In this document: piece by piece, positions 49,313-60,895 of the stretch
How the letters are laid out: each line of letters opens with the position of its first letter
Numbering within the stretch: position 1 is the first letter of the stretch
Assembly (NCBI GenBank): GCA_011319805.1
Contig: SJRY01000293.1
Coordinates: 310,001 to 374,000 of the forward strand
Direction: 5' to 3'
Origin: Macrocybe gigantea
Taxonomy: Eukaryota > Basidiomycota > Agaricomycetes > Agaricales > Callistosporiaceae
DNA length: 64,000 bases
Notes under the pieces: generated by a model
What the model was told of the DNA's origin: nothing
Seen by the model: the letters and a program-made list of their open reading frames with translations, nothing else
Databases searched by the model: none
Translations under genes and position numbers: made by a program

Positions 49313-49737
49313 ATGGATGAGAGCGATTTCTGGCAGAGACGAGGAGAAATCCAGAGATATGGCAAGAAAAAAAGAGAGCCTCTTTAAAAAAACAGAGAAT
49401 CCGCGCCTCGTGTAGAAGTCCAAAGCCAACGTGACTGACCGAATGGACAGCATGGCGATGCTGCGGAATACAGAAGGATGTCAAGGCTGATGGTCGAATC
49501 AAAGCTTAAACGCCCGAGAAAGGGTCAAGGCTTTGGAATGGATAGCATTTTTTGGCGGCGGAGCGTTTTCAGCTTCTCCGCAGGCTGCCACATGTAACAG
49601 AGCTTGATAATCTTCCATCAGTGACATGTCCCACTAAGCGCAGCATTGTGAATTGCTTAATGAAGTACACAAAATTCTTACCCGCGCCTTTGATCTTTTA
49701 TTTATCAACGATAAAACCCGCGAACAGCAATCACGAG
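49313..49737. other. Intergenic between minus-strand genes
   Basis: About 425 bases between the start of the small membrane protein gene and the stop codon of the SET-domain gene; it should hold the former's promoter. An A-rich patch lies at 49365-49395. Nothing else recognised. Confidence 0.4.
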
Positions 49738-51326
49738 TCACATGACGCCCAAACCAGCCTTCAATTCGTTGGCAAGATCTTCCATATCTGCCGATTCCTT
49801 AGTCGGATGGACCTCGTCGGATGAGGGTAATGTCTTTTCTTCCTCCACACATCTCTGGCATCGACACTTGCCGAAACCCCAAGCCAAGAGCTCCCGCCGT
49901 CTTGCCTTGACACTCATTTCAGGATTGACATAAGTAATAAATAGCTCTTCGTCGGCTTTGATGTCGCGTTTCGCTATGATTGTGATACGGGATAGCGCAG
50001 TGCGTTGATCAAGATGCCGGACAGAGACATTGGGGTCGCAAGAGTGGTTGATGTGAGAGTGCAGTGTATACAGGCCGCCATGCGCCTCCAAATCTGTCGA
50101 TATCGAGTGAGCACTTGATCAATCGCAGATGACGTACGGGATCACGTACTTAGACTCATTCTACCAAGACCCTTCAAGAACCCAGAGTCGTAATCGAATA
50201 AAGCTTTTTGAATCTCTGGATTAACCAGAGGCTTCTTAAGCAAACGCTGAAGTCTTTTCTTATCAGATGGATTTTGAGGCTCCTGGAAGCATTGCACATA
50301 AAGAGTGTGTGCCTTTTGCCAGGTCAGTTTGTCTGGTTCGGACTGGGCAGCACTGAGAAAGGGGACTGTAACATGAGCGTGAAATGAAGAACGTGGGGAA
50401 AGGGAATGGCACGCACAGGCCAAAGCTGTATTTAAGCCGCTCTTCCATACCCAACTCAGCAAGACCGCGTACGACGTCCCAATCTTTTTCAACTCCGATT
50501 TTATTGAGGTTGGCATTGTTTTTATTGCTGGTGCCCTGCGAGGCCAGCAAAATGCGAGACGTCAGCTGCGCAAGGGCATGAAGCGCCATCCACTGCGTCT
50601 CTCTAACGAAGTTGAGTAACGGGACGCTGGCTGGGTTCTGGGCTGGACAGACCAAAGGGTGGGTTTGGAGAGAGCGGGTGAGACAGAGCGGTTGCAAAAG
50701 ACAAACGGACACGAATGATGAGCAATGGGCGAGGATGAAGAGGCGGAGGGACAGGGAACGATGAGGTGCGCAGCAGTGAGAGACGAAAAGGGCGTCGTGC
50801 AGTAACCACAGGCGCGCGAATGCAATTGGAGGTCATATATCTCCCTAAAACGAGTCGAGTCAACGAACGCGAAGGAACTGCGCGCATGTGGATCTGCAGC
50901 TCACCATTCAGGCGCGATGATGAAAGGATCTTCCTTCCAGATCGTTTCTCCATTCTTGATGTCTTCGGTGGCGACGAGTCCTTTGCCCTTGATCTTGTCG
51001 AAATACTTGACGGACACTTTAGGCGTCCATTTTGTCACGTCTAGGTTGGGAATGAGACGCGAAGAAGGGTAGGTGATTTTTCCTGGTCGCTGCCCGGCAC
51101 CGTTGCCGCTGGCAGGTGCGGAGACGACGAGTCCAGCATTCTGTAGGACTTTGCGTGTCCGCTTTTCACTGACTGCCCACTGAGAATGAGTAGATAGCAA
51201 CAGGGCGTGCGTTTTGGATATGCCGAGCGACGGGTTGGAAGATTTGAGGGATGTGAGTGCATTTTTGAGTTCCTCCTCGGTTGGGGTGATCGTGCCGGAC
51301 GACGTCCCCTGCATCGTCGTCGTCAT
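49738..51326 (-). CDS. SET-domain methyltransferase, SET5-like
   Basis: Probable lysine methyltransferase; yeast Set5 acts on histone H4 tails. Start ATG 51326 (MTTTMQGTSSGTITPTEEEL). After a helical N-terminus: VKYFDKIKGKGLVATEDI and NGETIWKEDPFIIAPEW (start of SET), a Cys-rich MYND-like insert (ACGYCTTPF ... CPFVFCNR ... CLTRSLQTHPLVCPAQN), FVRETQWMALHALAQL, LTWQKAHTLYVQCFQEP, HSHINHSCDPNVSVRHLD (SAM/active-site core), ITIIAKRDIKADEELFITYV and the post-SET WGFGKCRCQRCVEEEK. The frame breaks once near 50684-50690, between FCNR and CLTRS, where one C is probably missing. The gene shares a 201-base upstream region with DIS3. Confidence 0.88.
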
Positions 51327-51527
51327 CGTAACCCTATTTTGCGGTGATCCTATGAAGTTTCTGCTGTTCTAAACATGAGATTCCGGGCGTGCACTCCAGA
51401 GGTGGTGGTCGGGGGTGCGCGACTGAGCTCGCATGCTTTGCTGTTTTTGGACGACGACTACAGTCCTCACCCTCACGATTCTTCCATTGCATGAGCATCA
51501 TTCCCTTGTCCCGACACAGCAAAAGAC
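51327..51527. promoter_or_regulatory. Bidirectional promoter of SET5-like and DIS3 genes
   Basis: Only 201 bases separate the two divergent start codons, so both core promoters must lie here or overlap. No clear TATA box on either strand. That the region is regulatory is inferred from geometry alone. Confidence 0.55.
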
Positions 51528-54500
51528 ATGGTTGAGATCACTGTCCGCAAGAGATCGCGGACCGAAGCTGTCCTTACCCAGCGCAAGTTTTTCAAGAAAA
51601 CCGCTCGGGGAAAAGTTATCAAAGGTCCGCCTTTGCACTTTCTGCACGCACAACTACTAGACCTGCTCTTGAAGTTCTGCGGGAACGGTATCTGAGAGAC
51701 GACGTTAGTTGTGGAATCCAAAATTGCCATGCCTGCCTCAGCACATCCGAAGCACTTCCTGCGACAGGGAGCCTACACCATCCATCGTTTCCGCATGGAC
51801 ATTTTATTCTTCCAGATACGAATGTGTTTCTCTCTCAGGCGAGTCCATTGCCTTGAAGATACCGTGCCATTTAAACTGATCTTCGCTTCGTATCCTTCAC
51901 TCTAGATGGACCTGATGGAATCGAGTCTCTTCAATCCACCTATCATCCTCCTCCAAACCGTAATCGAGGAAGTTCGCCATCGTTCTTTACCACTCTACAA
52001 TCGCCTCAAGGCTCTCATAAAAGCAGACGACAAGCAGATATGGGTGTTCTACAACGAATACAGATCGTCCGTCCTCTCGATCTTGCTGTGGAAGCACGGC
52101 ACCATATTTCTAACATGATTTGATGTCCAGAGAAACTGCTATCATACATGAAGAAGGGGAAACTCCCAACGATCGCAATGACAGGGGCATCCGCAAGGCG
52201 GCAAAGTGGTACGGGTCGCATATTGAGGTTACTCAAGCCTTGCCGAAGCGGGGGCAAGCACGACCGAAGCTGCCGACAGTCGTTCTGATTACAGAAGACG
52301 TTGCCAATCGACAAAAGGCCGAGAATGAACGTATCCCATGTCTGTCAGGTGTGTCCCAACTCCTCTACAATGCTGACATTGTCTGTTGCTCTTTCTCATG
52401 ACCCATGGGTAGTGCGAAGATATGTGGAAGGTTTGCCCGAGTCGGCCCAACTGTTGGATTTGTTGGCTGCGGTGGAAGGGGAAATAGAACCTACCCAGGT
52501 CGAGCGGGCCCGTCAGACCTTGTATCCCGAAGTACGAAGAGGGTCATCCATAATTCTACGTCTTCTGATCATTATGCAGTACCTCCCAACGGCTACGCTT
52601 TTGACCGGGGTCAAGGCAGGCGAGCTATATCAAGGTCATTTTAATGCGAACCAGTACAACTATCTGGAGGTCGGCATTTACGCAACATTCCTGATGAAAG
52701 CTGAATTAATCGCTCGCTACAGGGGAGTGTCTCGGTTCCGGCCTTTACCAAACCTATCCTGTTGATCGGCCGAGAAAACATGAACCGAGCCGTGCATGGC
52801 GATGTGGTAGCAGTGGAAGTATTTGACCAGAAGGACTGGAAGGCACCAGCGGATGAAGTCGTCGATCAGGAGTGTAAGTCCGGTTCTTTTTATGGTGGCC
52901 TACGGGTCATACCGCTTACTGCGACCCTATCAGCGACGCTCAAGAACGATGATGCGGAGAACTCGGAAGAAGAGGCAGATGAAAACGACGAGATTATCTC
53001 GCGGGAAAAGAGACTCTTGGCTTCGAATAGCGTGAAGCAGTCGGCGGAGAGACAGCCCACCGGGCGAGTTGTCGGAGTCATTAAACGGAACTGGCGAGCG
53101 TACGTGTTCCAGCTGTCTTCCCGTTGCAGTGAACTAGATGTTTTGTGCAGATATGTTTGTCATATCGACAGCACCTCCCTGACATCGCACAATGAAACTT
53201 CGCTCTCACCCCAAACGGTCTTCGCAACTCCAGTGTCGCGACTTCTACCTCGTATCCGTCTTCGGACGCGTCAAGCTCCGTCCTTGCTTGGGCAAAAGAT
53301 CCTCGTCACGATCGACAGGTGGGATGTCGCGTCGCGATATCCGGAAGGTCATTTCGTACGTTCTCTTGGGAAAGTCGAAAGCAAGGAAGCAGAGCAGGAA
53401 AGTCTGTTGTTGGAGTTTGAAGTGCCTTATCGGCCTTTCGGAAAAGCCATACTGGATTGCTTACCACCCGAAGGCGATCACTGGGTGGTCCCTCCAAAGC
53501 ACTCCATCTCCCCTGTTTGGAGAGACAGAGAAGATCTACGAGACTTGGTTATCTGCAGTATCGATCCACCCAGTAAGCCTTTTTCCGGTGTGCTATGATG
53601 GCTTTTAATTGTCGATCCAGAATGCGAAGATATTGATGACGCCTTGCATGCTCGGCGATTACCCAACGGCAACATCGAAGCAGGAGTCCGTACGTGGGAC
53701 TGCTCAGGACTGATCAGGACAGTTATTGATTTTTTGCTTAAGATATCGCCGACGTTTCGCATTTCGTCCACCCTGATACACCTATGGATAGTGAAGCTGC
53801 GTTAAGGGGTACTACGGTGTATCTCGTCGATAAGCGTATCGACATGCTTCCAAGTCTCTTGGGCACTAATCTGTGCTCCCTTCGACCGCACGTCGAGCGA
53901 TTAGCCTTTTCAACTATCTGGGTGCGTGTCTTCGTGAATGTTTTTCCTTCAAGTCCTTTTCAACTCGGTCCTGCAGGAGTTGACCCCTGATGCCGACATC
54001 GTCAACGTGCGGTTTACGAAATCTGTCATCGCGTCAAAGGCTGCTTTCACATACGAGGAGGCGCAGATACGCAAGGACGACCCGTAAGTTAGCAATTTGC
54101 ATTTTGGAACAATTTTCTGATGGTCTTCTGCCTAGACACCGGCAGGACGACTTGACGAACGGTATCCGGTTGCTTAATTCTCTTGCGATCAAGCTCAAAG
54201 CAAAGCGAATGGCGGCTGGCGCTCTGAATCTAGCATCGCCAGAAGTCAAAATCCAGATGGACAGTTCAGAATCGTCCGACCCTATCGACGTGGAACAAAA
54301 AGAGCTGCGCGAGACCAACAGCCTCGTAGAAGAGTTCATGCTGCTCGCAAACATCAGCGTTGCGAGAAAGATCAACGAAACGTTCCCGCAGACGGCCGTT
54401 TTGAGGTGAATCGTTCTTTTTATTGTTCCGAGACCCTGATTCCAAGGAGTTGCGCAGACGCCACATGCCTCCTCCTAAAGCCAATTTCGAAAGGCTGCAG

Positions 54501-55389
54501 GATATATTGTTAAAGCGAAAAGGGCTTGCTCTGGATGTCTCGAGTTCGGGTGCCCTTGCCGCGTCTTTGGATAAATGTGTGGTGAGTCGAAATGCCGGAT
54601 AGAGCTTACTATGAAATTCGACTCTTGTCGATTAGGATGCCAACGAGGCTGCTTTTAACACTTTGGTTCGCATCATGGCGACTCGATGCATGCTGCCGGC
54701 GGAGTACTTCTGCTCTGGCAGTGTGAGCCGCGAAACGTTTGCGCATTACGGTTTGGCAACCAGCATATATACGCATTTCACGAGTCCGATTCGTAGATAT
54801 GCCGGTTCGTTTTCCTTCAGACTTGTCATTGTCGTAGCTAATTCTTATGGTCACATAGATGTCCTCGCGCATCGTCAACTAGCGGCCGCGATCGGATATA
54901 CGCAGCTCCATCCATCCTTGCACTCAAAGACGCATGTTGAGCGAGTAACGGAGGTGCTCAATAGACGACATCGGCTAGCGCAGATGGCTGGCAGGGCAAG
55001 TGTAGAGTTCTACGTTGGGCTGACACTCAAGGGTCGGAATGAGCGACTGCAGGGCCAGGTTCAGGAAGAGGCGTTTGTCATCCGGACTTTTAGAAACGGC
55101 CTGGGGGTTTTCGTGTCCAAGTGCGTATTATCGACGTTAATCCGTGTCTGAACTAACTGCTTCCAGGCTCGGAATAGAAGGCCTGGTCATGTTTAAACGG
55201 GATGTCCAGTTCGACGCGGAGAACTACACGATCACCGTTCCAGCACATGTGGGAAGCGAGGCCGAGGACATCACCATAGCAGTGTTTGACAAGGTGATTG
55301 TTAGCATGGAGGTGGAGAAGGACAAGAACACTCAACGTGGACGGGTTAAGATGACTCTGCTGCATCCTGTAAACTCTAATAAAGTCTGA
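51528..55389 (+). CDS. DIS3: Exosome nuclease DIS3/RRP44
   Basis: Catalytic subunit of the RNA exosome: 3'-5' exonuclease plus PIN endonuclease. Start ATG 51528 ([20 protein letters not shown]). The CR3 motif (C-x4-C-x2-C in [15 protein letters not shown]) is followed by the PIN domain: [58 protein letters not shown], keeping the acidic residues. Cold-shock domains: [41 protein letters not shown] core: [19 protein letters not shown] with the catalytic Asp cluster, [67 protein letters not shown]-terminal S1 domain. Intron 51839-51905 has a GC donor (CAG/gcgagt). All junctions checked are in phase; intact. Confidence 0.95.
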
Positions 55390-55508
55390 CGTCAGCGGCT
55401 CCAGCCGCATCACAAATAATGACAAATAGGATGTAATCAGGGAGACGCGTACGCCGATCTACGCGTCACCGTTTGCTATTGACTGCAGCCTTCCATCCGA
55501 TAACTACA

Positions 55509-57830
55509 ATGGCGCCTCTATCAGTTCAGATAAAACATGCAGGAAAGGTCCACGACGTCCAGCTCGACCCTGATCTTCCTCCAAACGTTTTCAAGGAGTC
55601 AGTCTATCAGGCCACCGGGGTGCCGCTCGACCGTATGAAGATCATGGTGAAAGGGGGTGTCCTCAAGGACGACAGCTCTTGGAAGAAAATCGGGCCAAAG
55701 GCAGGACAGACGTTCATGGTCATTGGTGCTGCGGGCGAACTGCCAAAGCCACCACCGAAACCGACCGTTTTCCTTGAAGACATGGATGATGCCGAACTTG
55801 CAGAGGCTGTGAGGTTTCTGTCTCTTTTTTACTTTCCAGTATGTTCATTATCTCCTCCCTTAGCTTGCAAAACCTGTCGGTTTGCGAAAGTATGTTATCT
55901 TTTTCCCGAATGAAGGAAAAAGCGTGGTGACTCTGACACTGTCCTGCCTAGCTTGGGAAATACCTGTTACATGAATGCATCTGTTCAAGCCCTTCGCGCA
56001 ATACCCGAATTGCAAGTTGCGCTTAGCATGTGCGTTTCCGTACCGTGTCATGGCCGAGTTTGTGATCCGATTGCTAAACCCGCACCTTGTGATGCAGACC
56101 AGCTTTACAGTCCGATACACCACTTCCAGGGGCGTTGCGCGACCTTTATGCCACTATGTCGAGGACCACGGACAGCGTCACACCCATCAGCTTTCTTCGG
56201 GTCTTGCGGCAAGTGAACCCACAATTTGCCGAGACGGACCGCAGTGGAAAGAGTCTGGCTGGATATGCGCAACAAGGCATGGCTCTCTGTCCCTGTCCTA
56301 ACATATGATTATCTTATGAACGTCACAACAGATGCCGAAGAGTGCTTTGGACAAATCGTCACCACATTAAGAAACGTCCCTGGCCTTCCTCCTGCTATTG
56401 ACTCGATGACAGGAATGGCAGCGGGTTCTACAGAAGAAGCAAGCGGAAAGAGATTCGTAGATCAGTTTCTGATGGGTGACATTCGCAGAGAGTTGAGTTG
56501 ATTTCTGATGTTTTGCTCTGCATCAGCCCCTCAACCAAGATTTAGGTTGAAATGCGACGAAGCCCCCGAGGAACCATCTGCGATCGCCCACGAAAGATTT
56601 TTGAAACTTGAATGCAACATTACTAAGGATACGAATTTCATGCAATCTGGAATTATGAACGTATGTGCCAGTTCGGCCCCAGAACGTCTCTGACACACTT
56701 CACGTTCACCAGTCTCTGGATCAAAAGATTGAGAAAAACTCGCCCTCTCTAGGTCGTCAGGCCGTCTATACCCAGAAATCGCGTATAACGCGCTTGCCTG
56801 GGTACCTCATCGTACACATGGTACGCTTTGCATGGAGGTCCGACATCAACAAGAAAGCAAAGATCATGGTAGGTGAAGTCCCTGTCTACTCGTATTTTGC
56901 ACCTCACCATTGTCTATAGCGCAAAGTCAAATTCCCTCTCGAATTTGATGCTATTGATCTTGCAACGGACGAACTGAAAGAGAAACTGTTGCCGGCCAGC
57001 CGGAGATTGAAGGAAATTGAGAAGGAGAGGGGAGAGCGACGAAAAATTAGAAAGAAGACCAAGAATGTGCCCCCGCGCCCTGTTAGCACCGCCGGATCGG
57101 TCCCGTCGACGACAGACCAACCTGTTGTGATGACCACGGACGTTGTCATGGGTGACAGCGACACGTTCCTTCCCGCAACGCAGACGGCGGGCAGCGGAGT
57201 GATCAGCCCAGGAGTGAGCATCGAGAAAGAGATCGAGAGGGTTAGAGACACGCCTCATCCTCAGGAAGGGGAGCTGGAAGACGAGAGCGTCTACCGGACT
57301 CAGGAGCTGCAGGAGCTCGAGGAGCTGGTCAGCGAAGACGTCAAGAAGGACCTCGGCTGCAGCGTCACCGGCTTGTATGATCTTGTCGGTGCGTCCAAAA
57401 TCGTGGTGGATACGGCCTTCATAGGCACTCGACTTATTTTTCTTGCAGCGATTGTCACGCACAAAGGCGCCGCAGCGGACGCCGGCCATTATATCGGCTT
57501 CGTGAAAAAGGCCATGTTCCATTCGAAAGCGAACAGCGGTATCGGTGCCCTGAACAGGAACGGGAGCGGTAGCGCATCCTCGTCCGCCGCGGCGGTCACC
57601 GCGAAGGATATACTCACTGTTCAGCTGGACGAAGACGACGAGGACTGGTACAAGTTTGATGACGACAAGGTCTCTGTGTTTCCGAAAGAGAAGCTGTCGA
57701 CTCTGGCCGGCGGAGGTACGGCTATTGGGCTCTTGGTTGTCTTAACATTGCCTCATTCAACTGATCTGATGATGCAGGTGAGGATTCGTCGGCATATGTG
57801 CTTGTGTACAAGACGAAACCTCTTGCTTGA
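55509..57830 (+). CDS. UBP6: Proteasome-associated deubiquitinase UBP6/USP14
   Basis: Ubiquitin-specific protease that trims ubiquitin chains at the 26S proteasome. Start ATG 55509. Ubiquitin-like domain: PLSVQIKHAGKVHDVQLDPD, VPLDRMKIMVKGGVLKDD, KAGQTFMVIGAAGELPKP. USP domain: LAKPVGLRNLGNTCYMNASV (catalytic Cys), FLRVLRQVNPQFAETDR, YAQQDAEECFGQIVTTL, FVDQFLMGDIRREL, KCDEAPEEPSAIAHERFLK, SPSLGRQAVYTQKSRITRLP, YLIVHMVRFAWRSDINKKAK, VKFPLEFDAIDLATDELK, ADAGHYIGFVKKA (catalytic His), DDEDWYKFDDDKVS and AYVLVYKT. Intron 56277-56331 appears GC-AG (conserved QQDAEEC demands it). The junction around 56495-56550, between RREL and LKCDE, does not resolve and may hide a missing base. 119 bases downstream of DIS3, same strand. 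Confidence 0.93.
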
Positions 57831-58099
57831 TTCGTCGTCGTTGCGCCTCTGAACCTCGCTATATAAAGTGGAAAACTGGCGGACGGGCGGCCTTCATCCG
57901 CGCATCCGCGCCTCTTATCGTGTACTACTATCATGCTAGGCTTGCGATCGTCGATGCATTTACTCACTGTGGCTGGTATAGCTCTCTGTTTACCATCTCA
58001 GACTAAATGTCGGATAGAGGAATTGAATCTCGTGAAGGAAAAAAAAATGCTGATAAATGAATGCAAGAACGGCGGCCATGATACAAGCGTGGCTATAAT

Positions 58100-59951
58100 C
58101 TAGTCCACTTCTAGCACAGTACCCCGCTGTACACTCCCCCAGCCTGTGAAAGATAGCAGCCAATTCAGTATCGATCCATGCAGCTCTGAACAGGTGAAGG
58201 AAGAAGGCGCCCTGGAAACTTACCGACAAGACGCCAGTGTTTCTCGATTCTGCGAGACAACGCAACCTTTTCGCCCACTTCTGTACACGCTGGGGACGTG
58301 AGCTGGATCTTGGCGAGGTCGGCCTTGACGCTGAGCACTCGTCCTCCCGTGGACGTCGATCCGATGTTGATCAACAAGAGCTCGTTCTTGACCAGCTTTG
58401 TGACCTTGGTCTGCTTCTTGTCCTCAGTCTTGACGCCAAGCAGACGGCGGAGGAGGAACAAGCTGATTTCGAGTTCTGTGGGAGAGGGCGTTGGAGTGAG
58501 ATGAGATGCGAGCTGTCAAATCCTTCCTTTTTTTCCCCTTACCTGTGTAAATTTTTGGAAGCTTCCCTACGGCACCCAACACTTGACCGACGAGACGATC
58601 TGCTCTGCACAGCGTCGGATCGATCTTCGTCCCGACACCGATCAAGCCACCGGGCACAGCGAAGGACAAAAGGTTGTTTTCGGCGTGGAGGGACATGATG
58701 CGGCTGAAGATGGGCTGGCACTTGTTTCGCCCCGCGCTGTCCTTCGTGACGATGCCCGGTCTGATCTCGACCTCCTGTCCCAGCCTGAGTACGCCCGTGA
58801 GGATGGATCCTCCGGCGACGCCGCCCTTGAGGTCGTCGACCTCGGCACCCGGCTTGTTCACGTCGAACGAGCGGATGACGATCAGTCTCGGGTCAGAGGT
58901 AAAGTCGCGGACGGGGATGGGGATCTTTTTGACGATGTATTCGTTTACGGCGTCGATGTTGTATTTCAGTTGGGCGGATATGGGGACGATGGGTGATGAT
59001 TCGGCGACGGTTCCTAGATTGCAACAAAAGCCTACTCAGCGAGGAAGACGGTTATATCGCTATCTTCAAGCACCTTTCACAAAAGCGGATATGCTCTTCT
59101 GGTGCTCTAATGCTTGAGCCTCCTTGATTAGGTCGACCTTGTTTTGGAGGATGATGATGTTTTCTAGTTTCATGATCTCGACAGCAGCGAGATGCTCTGA
59201 TGTCTGGGGCTGTGGACATGTTTCGTTTCCGGCGATGAGCAGGAGCGCGGCGTCCATAACTGCCGCACCGTTCAGCATGGTGGCCATGAGAATGTCGTGG
59301 CCTGGACAGTCGACGAAGGAGACGTGACGGACGAGCCTCATGCGATGGCCGCATCCCGGCCGCTCGCAAGGCGGGTGCTCTTCTTTATCAGAACGATACG
59401 ATCGATAACAACCTGGCCGTGGGCAGGCTTCGTTTTCGCATTTGTAGATCTGACACGAACAGACGTTGAGATGGGCGGATTTCACAGCTTCGTTGCAAAC
59501 CGGTAGAACGCTGCAAGCAGAATGGGACTCACTTTGGCGTTGGCATAACCAAGCTTGATGGTGATATTTCGAACGAGTTCGTTCTTAAACCGGACAGTCT
59601 GCACTCCTGATATTGCCTTCACCACCGTCGATTTTCCGTGAGCGACATGACCGATGGTACCTTTTCGACCCCATCGATCAGCCAATAACGTCCAAGTCAA
59701 ACAACATGCATCATACCCTACCCAAGTTGATTGTAGCCTAGAGACAAAGAAAGAGAAAATCAGCAAGTCACGGTTTCTGAGAATTGAGAGCATGATCTCT
59801 GTCTGACCTGTTTCGAGATAACTTCGGGCGAGAGGGGTGTCAATTTTGAGGGATCGACGTCAACTTTCGGGATAGCGTCGTTCACATCGTCCTCTTCCTC
59901 TTCCTCTTCAGAGTCTTCTTCTCGTTTTTGAAGTGTTTCCTCTTCAGCCAT
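58100..59951 (-). CDS. Translation initiation factor eIF2 subunit gamma
   Basis: GTP-binding core of eIF2, which brings initiator Met-tRNA to the 40S subunit. Start ATG 59951 with an acidic N-terminus ([20 protein letters not shown]). G1: [19 protein letters not shown]; switch/zinc region [18 protein letters not shown] with [14 protein letters not shown]3: [19 protein letters not shown]4: [15 protein letters not shown]5: [19 protein letters not shown]. Domain [54 protein letters not shown]; domain [55 protein letters not shown] at the end. All exons join in phase; intact. Ends tail to tail with UBP6, 269 bases apart. Confidence 0.95.
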
Positions 59952-60895
59952 GTTTGCGAGGGAATGAGTAATTGTAATCGTTCACTTGATCGCAGAGTGT
60001 AATTTGTTTATTTTTCTTGACTCGGTGCTTACAATTTCCATGTTCCCACGGTCTCTTTATTACCTTCTACTTTCTGCTGTGCGGCGTAGTGTTTACTCTA
60101 ATGCAGTCTTTCCTGGTCATGAGTGGTTCAACGCGTTAGCGGCGGCGCCTCACCGAGCCCACGTTCCCTTGCAAGTACATTGATAGTTTCAGTTATTGCA
60201 CGTCGGTTTGGTGCGCTCCAAAGATCTGACAGTTGAAATGCCATTGCATGAAGGAATGTTTTTAAAATCAGCGGCTCCAACAAGCATCGACATTACTCTG
60301 CACGTGGAGCAGTCGTGCTTTCCAGGAATTTGTGAGAGCTCAATTTATCCATGTATACTCGGTGTCATTCATTCACATCCAAACTGTGGTAGAAGTATTG
60401 TACATACAGTGGGGCTTGCTCACGCGCGTTCTTGCCCCAAGAGACACGGAGATGCGACAGACAACATATTAATGAGCCGCTCGGAAAGCTAGAATCATCG
60501 AAAACAGCTGTCATGGGCTTCTAGTGCCATTATTGACACCCGCACTCGAAGGGGCTGCGATCTTCCCGCGGTAGTGCGATATATTCTAGATGCCTTTTTT
60601 CATACTGTCCCATCCTCTGACTGCCTCGCATTGCGTGTACACACACTGCTGGATGCTCTGGATTTATTCTTCAATGCTCAACCGCTTACGAGTCTCTTTC
60701 TGGCTCCCGTGTTGGCGGTCCGATTCGGTATGATGGTAAATAACTCTTCTCTGCATGATGTCGTTTCAACCCACAATTCGGTTCCCGAAGCCACAGCGAA
60801 CGACTTTTCCTCATCGGGTCATCACATATATCCTGGTATAAATGATACTAGCGCCGCTGGCTTGAACATGTTTCTTGTTGCCTCACCTTCAAAAC
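59952..60895. other. Intergenic, divergent promoters
   Basis: About 940 bases between the starts of eIF2 gamma (minus) and the SurE-like gene (plus). An open frame covers 60574-60972 on the plus strand but overlaps the SurE start in another frame and shows no domain, so it is taken as chance. No gene recognised. Confidence 0.45.
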
